Shown: positions 10,591 to 22,123, counted from the stretch's first letter. The stretch is DNA of 64,000 nt from Agapanthus africanus (GCA_030015575.1 CM057338.1:307709827-307773826), one strand, 5' to 3'. Program-made: numbers and translations. Notes: generated from the letters alone by a model not told the origin.

Positions 10591-11610
10591 TTGATGATAT
10601 GGGCCGATCAGGACCGACGGAGCCCGAGATATTGAGACTATGAGACTTGAGATTTACATGTTTGTGTCGATGCTTGACACGGATTTCCATGGATTTCATT
10701 GTTGATATTTCCGGTTTCTATACCCGTTTTAGTATGATAACAGCTAAAGATTTCTTATACAGATACACCTGGATTTCAGGATTGGATATTTTACATTCAT
10801 GGTGCATACATATCCATTCATATAATATAGTACTATATGAGGCACTGACACGAGCACGGAGTATCTGCACTTACACGTAGTATTACCCTGCTATTATTAG
10901 ATGATTGGGACTTAGTAGTGTATTATTATGACCTAGGATAGCGTCGTGCATTCGATTTCTTTTCGTAGATGTCTTCTACTCACGAGTTGGCAACTCACCC
11001 CCGTTGTGCCAAATTTTATTACAGGTTCGATGTACAGGTTTCCCTGGCAGCTTGCTGGCACATCTTTTCTTCAGGGTGATTTGCACGGTAGATTGGTTTA
11101 CTTGTATCTGAACCACCATTGTATTTTTATTCTTTCATTTGTATCTAGTAAGCTCCATCAACCATACTTGTATTACTTGATAAGTTTATTGTACCAGTAT
11201 TTTTTTTATTTCGACCTTAGAGTCGTGCATGTATTATTCTGATATGGTGGTTTTGTTTTCTTTGAGTTTTGAGCCACGCCCTTTGGCGTTGTATATTATT
11301 GTGCTTGTTGTGGTTGTTTCCGCCTGTTGGCGTTGAGCTAGCTCCTGTTTGGGAATGCTCTTTATTGTTTATGTATATTATACTTGTTGTACCCGTTTGG
11401 GGCCAGTTTTTACAGAGGAGACTCTGCCGAAATTTTTGGGAAAATTTGCTGATGCTTTTAAACTTGTTTTTCTTCATGTTTTCTTTTACTTCTTCTTCTT
11501 TTATATGGTTTAGATTTCTGGGCTTCGGCTTACTTAGGTTGCGTTGCGCCTCTAGACACTTCGTAATCTAAGTGCCGATCACGTTCCGTATTTTCGGGTC
11601 GTGACAAAGT

Positions 11611-11622
11611 TGGTATCAGAGC
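11611..11622 (+). other. Primer-binding site of element B (tRNA-iMet type)
   Basis: TGGTATCAGAGC, four bases after the LTR end, is the standard plant initiator-methionine tRNA complement. Confidence 0.9.
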
Positions 11623-12479
11623 GCTAGGTTTAATGTTGTATAAATCTAGGTGACCCTTGGTTGATGGAGTAGGCGATTTAGGTAGAGTAACGTACCGTGG
11701 GTATGGTCCGCGGCATACTTACGATACGCTACTCTGCTTAAGGAGCCTTAGGATGTACAATTGTTTGCACCGTATTCCATTCGTTCTTTTGATCTATCTT
11801 CGTCAATGTTGGAGGGTGGTTTCTGTTACCACGGGCACACTGGCAGAGGGAGCTGTGGCTCGAATGCGATAACCATTAGAGTATTGGTTATTCTTGAGGA
11901 TTGAAGCATTGCTTAGCGTGCGGACGAAGGATATTCATATGCCGTCCGGATGAAGTTAAAGGGGTCGAACGATTATCAGAAAACCATTTTCCCAAGTTTA
12001 AAGTATTCGGAAGAACATGCAGGTATTTCGATGGACCCTCTAGAAGAATGAAACCCTAACTCGACATAATGACCACGAGAACGCCCTTGAACCTTAGGGT
12101 TTACGGCAGTTCCACGGTGCCATTAGTGAGGCTTGGGTTTGCCCTTCTACGGCTGGATCATCGATGCTGGCGTATGTACCGGATATTTTTAAGCTGTACT
12201 AGAGTGTTGAGCTCTCGGGGAATTATGGGATTTTGATGGATCGATCGAAAAGTTTAATGTAGTCCGGATATCAGGTGAAGGGATCGACTACGTGGGAGAC
12301 TCTAGATGTGAGTATTGCCGTTGGTAGCGCAGTCAGCACACTTATGAAGAGACAAGTTTGAAGCAGCAGACATCAGAGGAAAGAGGCCCACATTGACGAT
12401 AGTGATTACGATGTGACTTGGTGATTTGAATTTCATATTTCTGTTATTGGATTTTGGTATTTTGAGGATTTTGTTCTAC

Positions 12480-12960
12480 GATTGTTATTTCTTATGTGTA
12501 CCTTCATTACATTCTATCTGTGTTTCACATATCAGTTGTATTGATGTTGCTTAGTATACACCCAGTACACTTGATTTGGTTTTATATATTTTGAGATTTT
12601 TGATTTGATTTCGTGTATATGGGTTACACATGATTTTGATATATGCTTCGACCTAGTTTTTATCCATTTTCGTACTGTGATTTCGATTCTGATATTTGGC
12701 GTATGTTTTCGTGCACCATGTACACCTGATTGAGATTCTTGCCCACACTTGGTGCACTTGATGCGATTTTGTGCACACCAGATGCACTAAATCGGGGTTT
12801 TGTGCAGATTAGATGCATCTGATAGTGAGTCGTGCACGCCCGTTGCACTTGACAGATGTTTTGGTGCACACCTGTTGCACTTATTTTGTTTTTGTGTGTA
12901 TTCATGGTATCTTTATTTGGTTTCTATTTCAGTGCGCACCGGACGCACAGGATATTTTAT
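12480..12960. repeat. Degenerate GTGCAC-rich tandem repeat in the B interior
   Basis: Repeated pairs of GTGCACACC...TTGCACTTGA-like strings separated by T-rich linkers, for example near 12710, 12745, 12773, 12803, 12832 and 12872. Units vary in length and have diverged, so copy number is approximate. It fills most of the space where gag-pol is missing. Confidence 0.6.
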
Positions 12961-13424
12961 TGATGTGATTGGGATTGATTTCAGTTTGAGCAGTATGTTT
13001 TCATAATCACTATTATTTGATTTAGTAACCAGGCGGGACGTGTATGTTAAATAAAAGATATATATATAGTTATTTTTTTAAATAAACGTCCGCTACTTAT
13101 GCCGTGACACGTGCATCACACGGCAATTTTCAAAAAGGAGTGTTTGCATATTTCCTTATCCAGATATTTGTACGGTTTTACTATGATGCGCACTATATAT
13201 AAGTTATAGATTGATGTATATTATGATGGTTTTCATATTGGGTTTTGATATTTTATTCTCGCCATAACTCCGATGATTGCGCTATGCTTGACGGAGTTGA
13301 TTTTTGTTATGTATTGATGATTTCAGAGCCCCGACGATTTGAGTGTTTTGCTAAATGTTTTAGTATTTGGAGGGGGAGTTTTAATTTAAATTCGGGGACC
13401 AAATTTCTTAAAGGGGGAAGATTG

Positions 13425-16400
13425 TAACGTTTTAAAAATAATTAAATAAATAATTAATTGGATAAAATTGTTTAAGTGAATTTTATAAATTTCGGTAAAG
13501 TAAAATGTATTTTTCGTAAAATTAAACCGTGATTTTTTTTCATTATAATTTCAAAAATACCTATTTTAATTATGTAATTACTAGTAAATGGTGTTTATTT
13601 AGCCACTTATAAATTTTTAGTTTAATTAAATATTTTTCCTAAATTAATTATTTTAAATATTAACATAAGCTTTATTTTTACACTAAATTAGTGTAAATTA
13701 CAAATTTGAATGGTTTTAATTTGTAAAAATGAACCATGACATATTAGAATTTAATGTGTATCATGCAAAATTTATTTGCAAATTTTTCGTATTTTCTAGA
13801 GTTTTCTTGAGTTGCTATAGTAAAGAAATAAAAGAAAAATAAATAAATGCATGAAAAGACATAAAGAAGTGATATTTTGGTGGAGACTTCTACACATTTT
13901 CTCACCCTCATCTTTCTCTCCCTCACCTCCAAAAAATGGCCGGCCTCACCCCCCATGGTAGCCCCCATTTTCCTCATTTTATTTTGCTCCAAAATTCATC
14001 AAAAATCCTTTAAAAATTCAATTAAAAATCCACAAAATCCTATTTATTTCCTACCTTTTATTCCTTGCTCATTTTTATATGGAATTTGGAGATGGAAAGC
14101 ATGCATTTTGGAGGCTCATTTTCTTGTTTGGATTTCATATTTTGGAGGTATAAATTTCCTTCTTTTGTTTATTTGTTATTAGATGTTTCTTTTAAGTATG
14201 TTTAGATTTAATGAATTAATTCTATGTTCAATTTTTAAAATACAAGTTAGGATTTGTAAATTCAAGTTATGATTTTTATTAATTAATTAGGGTTATAATA
14301 GTTAGTTTAACAATTTTAGAATTGGAAAATCTTGCATGGTTGTTGAATTGTAAATTTTTCATTTAAAATTGTTTAAATTAGGAATTTTGATAACTAGGTT
14401 TCTATAAAACATAATTTTTGGTGAAATAAAATTTCAATTAATATTTGTAACACTAGATTGTAGTTTTAATAAGGGTATTAATTTGTTGGTGGAATAGAAA
14501 CTTAAATTGATTGCTAGTTTCTATCGATAATTGATAAATTGTGATAAAAATTGCTATTTTGTAAACTAGATTTTAGAAATTCCTAAATAAATGAGATTAA
14601 AAATATAATTTATGGTTTCATTAAATCATTATCATCATGAATTGTGGTTTAATACATTAATTCATGCAAAATCATGTTTTGTGGTGGAATTGTGGTATTT
14701 TGCTTGAAAAATGTTGAAAATTGTTAAAGGTTGCAAACTAGAAATTTCAAATTAATACAAATTTGTGTAATAAAAATATAGTAACGGTTTGTATAGTCTA
14801 GTTATGCTATTTAATGAGTTTTATGACCATTGGTTTCATTTAAATGTCAAGTTTTGATGAAAAACGGTAAATTGGCATTTTCGGGTTTTACGAAATTGGA
14901 CGGTTTGATGGATTTAATCATGTTTTATAATATAAGTAATGTGTTTTAAAACTACGAGTTATTTGTTGATGTTTATCTCGATCCATCGGAGTTTGCACGC
15001 CGATATCGAGCGATATTTGGTTCTTTTGCGTGGACGGGACATAAGTTTTAACTTATGCTTGTTCCTTGTATCGTTTGACTTTCGTATGTGATCCAGTTTA
15101 CGATACTATTTATATGTTTGCGTTTAGGTACCCCTCACGTGGACTGCGGGCGATGAAGTGGAGGATGGTGACACCGTCTTCGGCAGACATGGACCAGGTG
15201 AGTAGATGCATATCTACGGGGGGAAGTCGGGTGGATGGCGTTTAGCACCCCCACAACGTAGAATAGGAATAGTACTTATTGACATTAGGAAACCAGATGT
15301 GACCCTAGATTCTTAATGAGTAGGGCCCTAGTAATGACCCTAGGCTGGACTAGACTGATTTAGGAAGACATATCAGAAGATGAATACCTTGGAAGAGGTT
15401 CGTAGGTTTCAGGTAGAAACACACACACGCACACACTGAAACACGACATGGTGTATACGTGCACGTGTATATATATAGGACGAGGTATAGGTATATATAT
15501 ATATATATACAACACGTATATGGGATACATTGATGTGATATGATATCCGAGGTATGATGAAACAATGTAACCGGGCTTGATGCCGTGATTCTTAGCTATA
15601 CAGTCGTATTAAGTGTTAGCGGATCATTAGAGAATGAGATAATGAACATGTATACATAAATTATAATGGGTGGTGATGATATTGAGGTACATGGGACTCT
15701 AAAATAGTACCCGGACTGTAACTTGTGACTGATCACGATATGATATATGTATGACTTGATTACGACATCATATAAGTGTGACCAGATGTCGATATCATAT
15801 AAGTGTGACTTGATGACGATATGATATCAGTATGACTTAATCACAATATGATACACACGACATGATATTTCTGAGGATAAACTAATGATGCATATTATGA
15901 TGGCAATGATATATAATTGATGTAGGCGGTTACAGTTTAGCACCTTGATGATGAGATGTGTTGATGATGACATTATACGAATGATGAGACACCTAGGAGA
16001 TACTTGACCCGTACCCCGAGATTGGGATGACGTACGATGGATTTTACCGTACGAGGCATAGATATGATGATTGATCCGCACTCTTGTTTTTAGGAAGTCG
16101 TACTATGTACGTGACGCTATTGAGGCAGGATCGCCGACTATTAGAGATATGGACTCAGGCGTTAGGTGTACTTCTATTGACCAGTTCTTAGGTTTAGTTT
16201 TCCTTAGGAGGGTTAGATGAACACTAGGTTAGGTTTGAGCCATATAGTGGTAGTGGTTTTTGTATATCAAATGAGTGGATAACACACATTCGTCTTTACT
16301 TTCACACTGTAATCATAATGTTGCATGTTCATACATATGTTGCTATAATCAGTATAAACTTTACCTGTTAGGACACCAGCACCATTACCGATGATGCGCA

Positions 16401-18005
16401 TATTCCACGCACACTTATTTGCCGGCTCACACACATCATCATCGGTAATTGCTATGTCACGTACACTTTAGATCTTATTATCTTTTATTGATAGAATCAT
16501 CTAGCAACTAGATCGATATATAATATTGTGATTACTCTCAGATGCTAGTATAGACATGGCATTTATTACTTAGACATTCATGCATTCATATTCTCATGTT
16601 ATCATGCAGTTTTATGGGGCATATGCCGACACTTATCATTTACTTACTCATGATTTTGAGATTTGGATTTCTATGAGATTTCTGGATTTTGGGGAAAACC
16701 GCAAGAATATATAAAACTTCTCTCTCTCCTCCTCCTCTCTTTTTAAAAATATAAGATGCGGTTTTCTCATGATGTATGTGTCGTCCACCATGAGATTTCA
16801 TGTTTTCTGATGGATTTCGAGACCCGATTCGAGGAGTGGATGAACCGTCTCGGGTACATGGTGGGCCCGGTATGGTATCCCGGGGCAAGAAGATCGAGTT
16901 GTAGACGATGAGCCTGGCAGGGGAAGGCTACCTACCGGTGATGTCTGGCGCGGCGGATATCCGGAGGATACCGACCGTTGTCGTGAGATTTGATGATATG
17001 GGCCGATCCGGACCGACGGAGCCCGAGATATTGAGACTATGAGACTTGAGATTTACATGTTTGTGTCGATGCTTGACACGGATTTCCATGGATTTCATTG
17101 TTGATATTTCCGGTTTCTATACCCGTTTTACTATGATAACAGCTAAAGATTTCTTATACAGATACACCTGGATTTCAGGATTGGATATTTTACATTCATG
17201 GTGCATGCATATCCATTCATATGACATAGTACTATATGAGGCAATGACACGAGCACGGAGTATCTGCACTTACACGTAGTATTACCCTGCTATTATTAGA
17301 TGATTGGGACTTAGTAGTGTATTATTATGACCTAGGATAGCGTCGTGCATTCGATTTCTTTTCGTAGATGTTTTCTACTCACGAGTTGGCAACTCACCCC
17401 CGTTGTGCCAAATTTTATTACAGGTTCGATGTACAGGTTTCCCTGGCAGCTTGCTGGCACATCTTTTCTTCAGGGTGATTTGCACGGTAGGTTGGTTCAC
17501 TTGTATCTGAACCACCATTGTATTTTTATTCTTTCATTTGTATCTAGTAAGCTCCATCAACCATACTTGTATTACTTGATAAGTTTATTGGACCAGTATT
17601 TTTTTTATTTCGACCTTAGAGTCGCGCATGTATTATTCTGATATGGTGGTTTTGTTTTCTTTGAGTTTTGAGCATCGCCCTTTGGCGTTGTATATTATTG
17701 TGCTTGTTGTGGTTGTTTCCGCCTGTTGGCGTTGAGCTAGCTCCCGTTTGGGGATGCTCTTTATTATTTATGTATATTATACTTGTTGTACCCGTTTGGG
17801 GCCAGTTTTTACAGAGGAGACTCTGCCGAAATTTTTGGGAAAATTTGCTGATGCTTTTAAACTTGTTTTTCTTCATGTTTTCTTTTACTTCTTCTTCTTT
17901 TATATGGTTTAGATTTCTGGGCTTCGGCTTACTTAGGTTGCGTTGCGCCTCTAGACGCTTCGTAATCTTAGTGCCGGTCACGTTCCGTACTTTCGGGTCG
18001 TGACA
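13425..18005 (+). repeat. 3' LTR of element B (4581 bp)
   Basis: Colinear with 7014-11606, from TGTAACG to GGGTCGTGACA, with scattered substitutions and small indels, for example a shorter segment near 14900 and a longer TA run near 15490. CCAAT follows. Confidence 0.93.
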
Positions 18006-18010
18006 CCAAT
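18006..18010. repeat. Target-site duplication of element B, right copy (CCAAT)
   Basis: Exact match to 7009-7013; after it the A 3' LTR resumes with ATTCTTAAGATATCAT. Confidence 0.95.
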
Positions 18011-19283
18011 ATTCTTAAGATATCATATCATTTAATTGGTTGGAATAATATCTCAAATAAAATAAATGCTACTAACAATTTGATTTGAGATACTGTGCAG
18101 GTATTATAATAGATCGGCTCAGGTCTGAAATACAAGTAAGAGATCCACAGCAAATTGGTTCACCAAACCAAATCTGCCGAATATTAGGAGCAAATTGAAG
18201 AATTTTGCAACGGCAGAGACTAAAAGATATATTTTCAGAATCTTTTTATCAGAAAGATCTCCAAATATCGAGAAGAAAAGGCACGAGAAATCCAGAGACC
18301 TAAATCCACCAAACGGCGGTGGATCCGTAGTCAAAAGTGGCTATAGACGGCGGAAGTGCGGTCTGTTTGTAGCCGTAGGATTTGAAAACTCAGGGTCTTG
18401 ATCGTAATTTCACACACTTATTTATGACGACTAGGATTTCACATTTCAGAGCCTATATAAAGGACCAAGAGCTATCTATCAAAGGGAATTATCTATCCAT
18501 CGATCGATTAAGATCTAGCGAGCAAACTAGGGTTTTGTAAATTACTTTTTCAGCGAGCAACTTTTGTAATGCACTAGTAAATCAATAAAGGTAGTTCTTT
18601 CTTTTAATTTTTTTCGCATTTACTTTCCGCACTTATTTTCTGTATTTTTAATTTTAATTATGGGTTCCGTATTCTTCCACCTTTCTTCTACTTCATTGAT
18701 TTTCATAAGCGAGTAAATTCTTGCTTGTTAGGCTTTGTAGGATAGGGTAGAATAATGGATGAAAAATATCTCTTAAATTCTTTTTAAAATTTTAATTTTT
18801 AAAAACTTTAGCAAAATGAATATTAACCCTCTTATCGGGCGTGCTATCAATTCATGATAGTCACGACCACGATTTAAAATTCGTTAATAATCGTTTTGTT
18901 AAGAGTTTGAGATAAATAGAGATCAATGGAAGGACAGGTGTCAGTAGAGGGAAACCCTAATTCCCCCCAAGAACCCTAATCCATATTCATCGTTATTTCT
19001 CTAGTATTAAATAATTAAAAGATAAAAAGAATTAATTTTAAAACTCCATTCATTAACTACCAAATCCTATAAACCCTACAAGTCCTTCTATTATAAAATT
19101 TTCAATCCTTCTTAATAATAAGCGATAACAATTTCACCTTTCTTCTATCAACTCGTCTAAAACAAGAAAAGCGGTTCACCGTTTCCTTGTGGACAACCCG
19201 TACTCATCGCGGCTAGCTATTTGCGACACTGTCTTGATTGCGGTTATTTACAACATACATAGACACTTTTTCATGATCAATCA
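18011..19283 (+). repeat. 3' LTR of element A, second part (after B)
   Basis: Colinear with 1007-2289 of the 5' LTR and ends TCATGATCAATCA. It includes the duplicate TATA box CCTATATAAAGG at 18452. Confidence 0.92.
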
Positions 19284-19288
19284 ATAAG
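19284..19288. repeat. Target-site duplication of element A, right copy (ATAAG)
   Basis: Exact match to 758-762, immediately after the A 3' LTR. Confidence 0.9.
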
Positions 19289-19430
19289 CAATCGATATAG
19301 CCCGGTACGAGCTGTAATATCATGCGACCGATATAGCCCGATACGAGCCGTAATAATATGAGACAGATATAGCCCGGTACGAACTGTAATAACATGCGAC
19401 CGATATAGCCAGGTATGAGCTGTCGACATG
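19289..19430. repeat. 36-bp tandem repeat flanking element A
   Basis: Four units of 36-37 bp with core GATATAGCCCGGTACGAGCT and TAATATCATGCG, each slightly different; the last is incomplete. A inserted at its left edge, so the array belongs to the older flanking DNA, possibly the LTR suspected at 1-757. Confidence 0.75.
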
Positions 19431-20294
19431 GGACTCCTGAGATCTTGTTATACGAACACACACTCAAACTACCCTAACATCCCCCGTATTTGTATCTAGT
19501 ATGGTAACAACTAAATCACTAATTAAGAATGCTGAAAAGACTGGAACTTGTAATAAGTTAATTGTATAGAAAAGAAACTTGTAAACCGTATAGGTTGTGT
19601 CATGGCATGTAATTCAGCATTCTAATTAGAAATATCATTTTTAAACCAATGGACTGGAGTAATGAATGATCGTGCCATATCAAATATGGTCGTTATCAAG
19701 TAATAATAATCGCATGTAAGGGGTGTACAAGCTTGTGAATAGTACAAATCTTATATGTTATCTATACCATTAAGTTACCCATAATAGAGATATACTAATT
19801 GTATTTTTCTTAATCACAGACTGGCTAATAAGATATATATAATATAGATTAACAACTTTCAAATTTTATTTGTATTTATTTAAATTTCATTATAGATCTA
19901 TAGTTAATTTATTTCTATCATTCTACTACATAAGAGTCTATATTGTAACGATATAAAATTTGAGAATTAACACAGTTTTATCAAACAGTGCAGATTAAAG
20001 ATATATTTGAGGGATCGCCGATGTTGTATCGACCAAAAGAAAAGCAAGAATACTTGCCTCGAGTCGAATAAAACATGACGATACCACGCAAAAATCCAAG
20101 CTTGAAGGCTCGGCTATGGAGTCTGGATTGCTGCGATGGTGACGAGGAGGCGATGGCGATGGTTACTGCAGTGATGGGCTACTGCATGGGGTCGACTCAA
20201 GATGGCAGCGGCAATGGTGATGGCGACGATGGCTGGAGTTGGCTTGTCTGGTTGCTGGCCGAGGGTTGTGGGTTCTGGAGATGATGAGGTCGAT
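19431..20294. other. AT-rich intergenic stretch, nothing recognised
   Basis: From 19431 to about 20040 the DNA is AT-rich with no ORF, repeat or motif that I can support. From about 20040 it becomes GC-rich with GAT/GGT-rich composition, continuous with the interrupted open frame upstream of the C insertion. Confidence 0.5.
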
Positions 20295-20667
20295 TTAGTG
20301 GATGGAGGGAGTAGGTCGTCGAGTCGAGGAGACAACGAAGTGATGGTGGTGGTGCTCGGTGATGGATGAGAGGGGTGCCGGTGTTGAGTTGACGGTCGGG
20401 ATAGAGTCGAAGGTGGGTTGGTGATGGTGGTACGAGGAGGAAGAAGAAGGCAACGATGAGGGTGATGGGTTTGGGTTGCTACGGCAACGGTGGTCTCGGT
20501 GGTTGTGGCAATAGCCGAGGAAGGAGGCGCTAGGTTCGAAGGTGAGGGGCTTGTGGTGATGGCTAGGTGAGGGGCTTGTGGTGATGGCTAAGTGAGAGGG
20601 ATGAAGACGACGGTGTTGGGTTGCTATCGTGCTGGGGAGGTGGCGGCGACGGAGATAGTGGTGCGAG
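20295..20667 (-). pseudogene. Minus-strand open frame split by element C, 3' part
   Basis: Read on the minus strand from the C insertion point, a frame stays open for about 122 codons to a TAA at 20295-20297. It is in phase with the open segment starting with ATG at 44312, once C and one copy of its target duplication are removed. The peptide is low in complexity, rich in Ser, Thr, Pro and His (for example SITEHHHHHFVV), with no recognised domain. CT-rich repeats upstream of the ATG would fit a plant 5' UTR. A short direct repeat (AGGTGAGGGGCTTGTGGTGATGGCT, about three copies near 20540-20595, given here in plus orientation) lies within it. High GC and codon skew could keep a frame open by chance, so coding status is uncertain. 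Confidence 0.35.
20663..20667. repeat. Target-site duplication of element C, left copy (GCGAG)
   Basis: GCGAG precedes the TGTTGGGG start of C; GTGAG follows its end at 44060-44064. The single difference is a C-to-T change at a CpG, the expected decay of a methylated site. Confidence 0.75.
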
Positions 20668-20990
20668 TGTTGGGGTAAAAATTTACACCCCAGTTGACCA
20701 AGTCAAAATCAAAGTCAACCCCAAGCCAAGTGGGCCCAAGCCCAGGTCAAGTGGGCCAATGCCCGGGTCGAGCCTGAACATGAAGCCGCCAGCCCCCCCA
20801 TGCCAAAATAAAAATTTTGTAATATATAATTTTGGTTTATTTTTTTTATGAATAAATGTAAGAAAGTGGGCATAAAGCCAATTTTTTGTAAAACCCATGG
20901 CTCATGTGCAAAAGAAATGAGCACATGAGGCATGGGATGGGCAAAATGTCATTTTGTAAAGCCCAAGGGGCTATATGTAAAGTTTGTAGC

Positions 20991-20999
20991 CTATAAAGG
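20991..20999 (+). promoter_or_regulatory. Candidate TATA box in the C 5' LTR
   Basis: CTATAAAGG is conserved at 42874-42882 in the 3' LTR, where a second candidate ATATATATAAAG (42854-42865) also occurs about 20 bp upstream. Either could be used. Confidence 0.45.
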
Positions 21000-21524
21000 C
21001 AAACATGATAAAAATATCTAGCATAACTTTTCATTCTCTAAAAACTTTAGGGTTTTTGTGCCTCCTTCTCCTTCCTCAAAGTTCTAAACCTTCTTCTATT
21101 TTTGAATTAAATCAAGAGTTTAACTCTTCCTCTTCCAAAAATAAATAGGTTTTCACCACAAAACCAACAAAAGGGAGCTCAGATGTTCCATTAGATCTCA
21201 AAAATGGGAGATTTTTAAATCTCAGCCCCCTCTTGTTTTCTAAGATCCGGTCGACAGAAGAGGAGGAAGGAGACCCATCTCCAGAGATCCTGTTTTGGGA
21301 AAGATCCAAGGCTCAGGGGAGAAGAAAGGGGTCCCCTTGAGCATTTACAAAGATTTCTTGGAGTTTAACTCCACAAATCAAAGTTTCTAGGGGTTTAACT
21401 CTATAAGAATAAATTGACAATAATAATACATCTTTTTTGTAAGGAGTTTAACTCCCAAAAGTCAATTGGAGTATAACTCCCAGTACAGAGGGCTGAGCCC
21501 CCCTTTTACTTTCCGCTGGCGCCT

Positions 21525-21660
21525 TGCGCCCAGCGCCGGCGTGCCGCGCACGTGAGGCGCTGGCGCCTTGCGCTCGCGTGCCATGCACATGAAGCGCTGG
21601 CGCCTTGTGCCCAGCGCCCACGTGTCGCGCACGTGAGGCGCTGGCGCCTTCTCCCACGTA
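21525..21660. repeat. GC-rich G-box repeat array in the C 5' LTR
   Basis: About three units of roughly 50 bp with core GCACGTGAGGCGCTGGCGCC. Three exact CACGTG palindromes (G-box core) are present. The homologous array in the 3' LTR is longer. Confidence 0.75.
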
Positions 21661-22104
21661 TCCTTTGGATGTCTTTCCTTTTTTATATATATGTATACAC
21701 ACACACACACATGCTCCACAACACTGTCCCCGTTAGAAAAAAATTTCTAACGGGGCGCTGCCCCGCACCCTGCAAAGGGCTGCTAGCCCCCTTGACCCCC
21801 AACCCGCTATCCGGGCAGCGGGACCCCCGTAATAACTCTGCGGGGCCCCCGATTACCTAAAACCCCTTCAAAACACAACACTGCACGTTGAGTTTGCATG
21901 ACCTGTTTGACCCGTCAATCGGAGGTTCTCTCACTCCAAAGGCAAGGGGTAATTAACGGCAGCTTAGTCCGCAGCTGCCGGAGATTCGGATCCCCACAAT
22001 CAATAAACCCCAGCTTACCCTAGGCACAGGGAGTCTGTAATGCGCCTGACAAGCGCGCGCGTATTCCTATCTCAATGGGGTGACGAAAAACACTCTACAG
22101 ATTC

Positions 22105-22123
22105 TGGCACGCCCGGTGGGACC
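22105..22123 (+). other. Primer-binding site of element C
   Basis: TGGCACGCCCGGTGGGACC, five bases after the LTR end, is of the kind seen after Tat-lineage LTRs. I do not assign the tRNA. Confidence 0.7.

Larger units (their letters stand above)
7014..11606 (+). repeat. 5' LTR of element B (4593 bp)
   Basis: It starts TGTAACGTTTTAAAAATAATT and ends CGGGTCGTGACA. Small open frames inside it, such as the MVAPIFLILFC segment near 7545, recur in the other copy but are short and have no recognised domain. Contents in order: an AT-rich 5' third, a GTGAGTAGATGC splice-donor-like site at 8801, dinucleotide runs near 9020-9110, a 27-bp tandem repeat at 9327-9458, a candidate TATA box at 10309, a GC-rich conserved core at 10378-10590, the GAGTTGGCAACTC palindrome near 10983, and a CCGTTTGGGGCCAG block near 11390. 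Confidence 0.93.
11607..13424 (+). other. Non-coding interior of element B with polypurine tract
   Basis: The first 150 bp (GGTGACCCTTGG, GATGGAGTAGG, CGATACGCTACTC) match the leader of F at 59630-59730, so B descends from an F-like chromovirus. No gag-pol motif remains. From about 12480 to 12960 there is a degenerate tandem array built on TTTTGTGCACACCAGATGCA with units of roughly 35-45 bp. The end has GGGGACCAAATTTCTTAAAGGGGGAAGAT, the chromovirus-type polypurine region, with the purine run at 13412-13423 abutting the 3' LTR. Confidence 0.75.
7014..18005 (+). mobile_element. Element B: non-autonomous chromovirus-derived element with very long LTRs (LARD-like)
   Basis: The LTRs at 7014-11606 and 13425-18005 are each about 4.6 kb, start TGTAACG, end GTGACA and are flanked by CCAAT. 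The interior is only 1.8 kb and lacks gag-pol. A tRNA-iMet-type primer site follows the 5' LTR, and AAAGGGGGAAGAT precedes the 3' LTR, as in plant Tekay/Del-type chromoviruses. Large LTRs with a short non-coding interior are the definition of a large retrotransposon derivative. Several LTR and leader blocks are clearly shared with element F. By eye the first 270 bp of the two LTRs differ at about nine positions, so B is not very recent. Confidence 0.9.
763..19283 (+). mobile_element. Element A: Athila-like Ty3/gypsy LTR retrotransposon, non-autonomous, carrying nested element B
   Basis: Two LTRs (763-2289, and 6771-7013 plus 18011-19283) begin with TGAT and end with TGATCAATCA, flanked by ATAAG duplications. 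The primer-binding site after the 5' LTR resembles the tRNA-Asp type known for Athila. The interior (2290-6770, about 4.5 kb) has no recognisable protease, RT, RNase H or integrase motifs. It holds only a decayed ORF region (3352-5228) and a long AT-rich tail. It is therefore read as a non-autonomous Athila relative, although loss of pol by deletion is also possible. The 3' LTR is interrupted by element B, so A is older than B. Without B the element is about 7.5 kb. Confidence 0.85.
20668..22099 (+). repeat. 5' LTR of element C (1432 bp)
   Basis: Colinear with 42554-44059 except for two structural differences: a shorter G-box repeat array (21525-21660), and about 110-125 bp near 21711-21837 that the other LTR lacks. 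That extra segment includes the inverted repeat CCCCGTTAGAAA/TTTCTAACGGGG. A TATA-like CTATAAAGG lies at 20991. Repeated GTTTAACTC strings at 21117, 21362, 21394 and 21427 are also shared with the 3' copy. Confidence 0.92.

Noticed and set aside
19289-19430. CRISPR-like array
   Set aside because: The units are contiguous and similar over their whole length, with no unique spacers; this is a tandem repeat in plant DNA.
22105-22123. Naming the tRNA that primes element C
   Set aside because: The site is clear but I cannot assign the tRNA reliably without a tRNA database.
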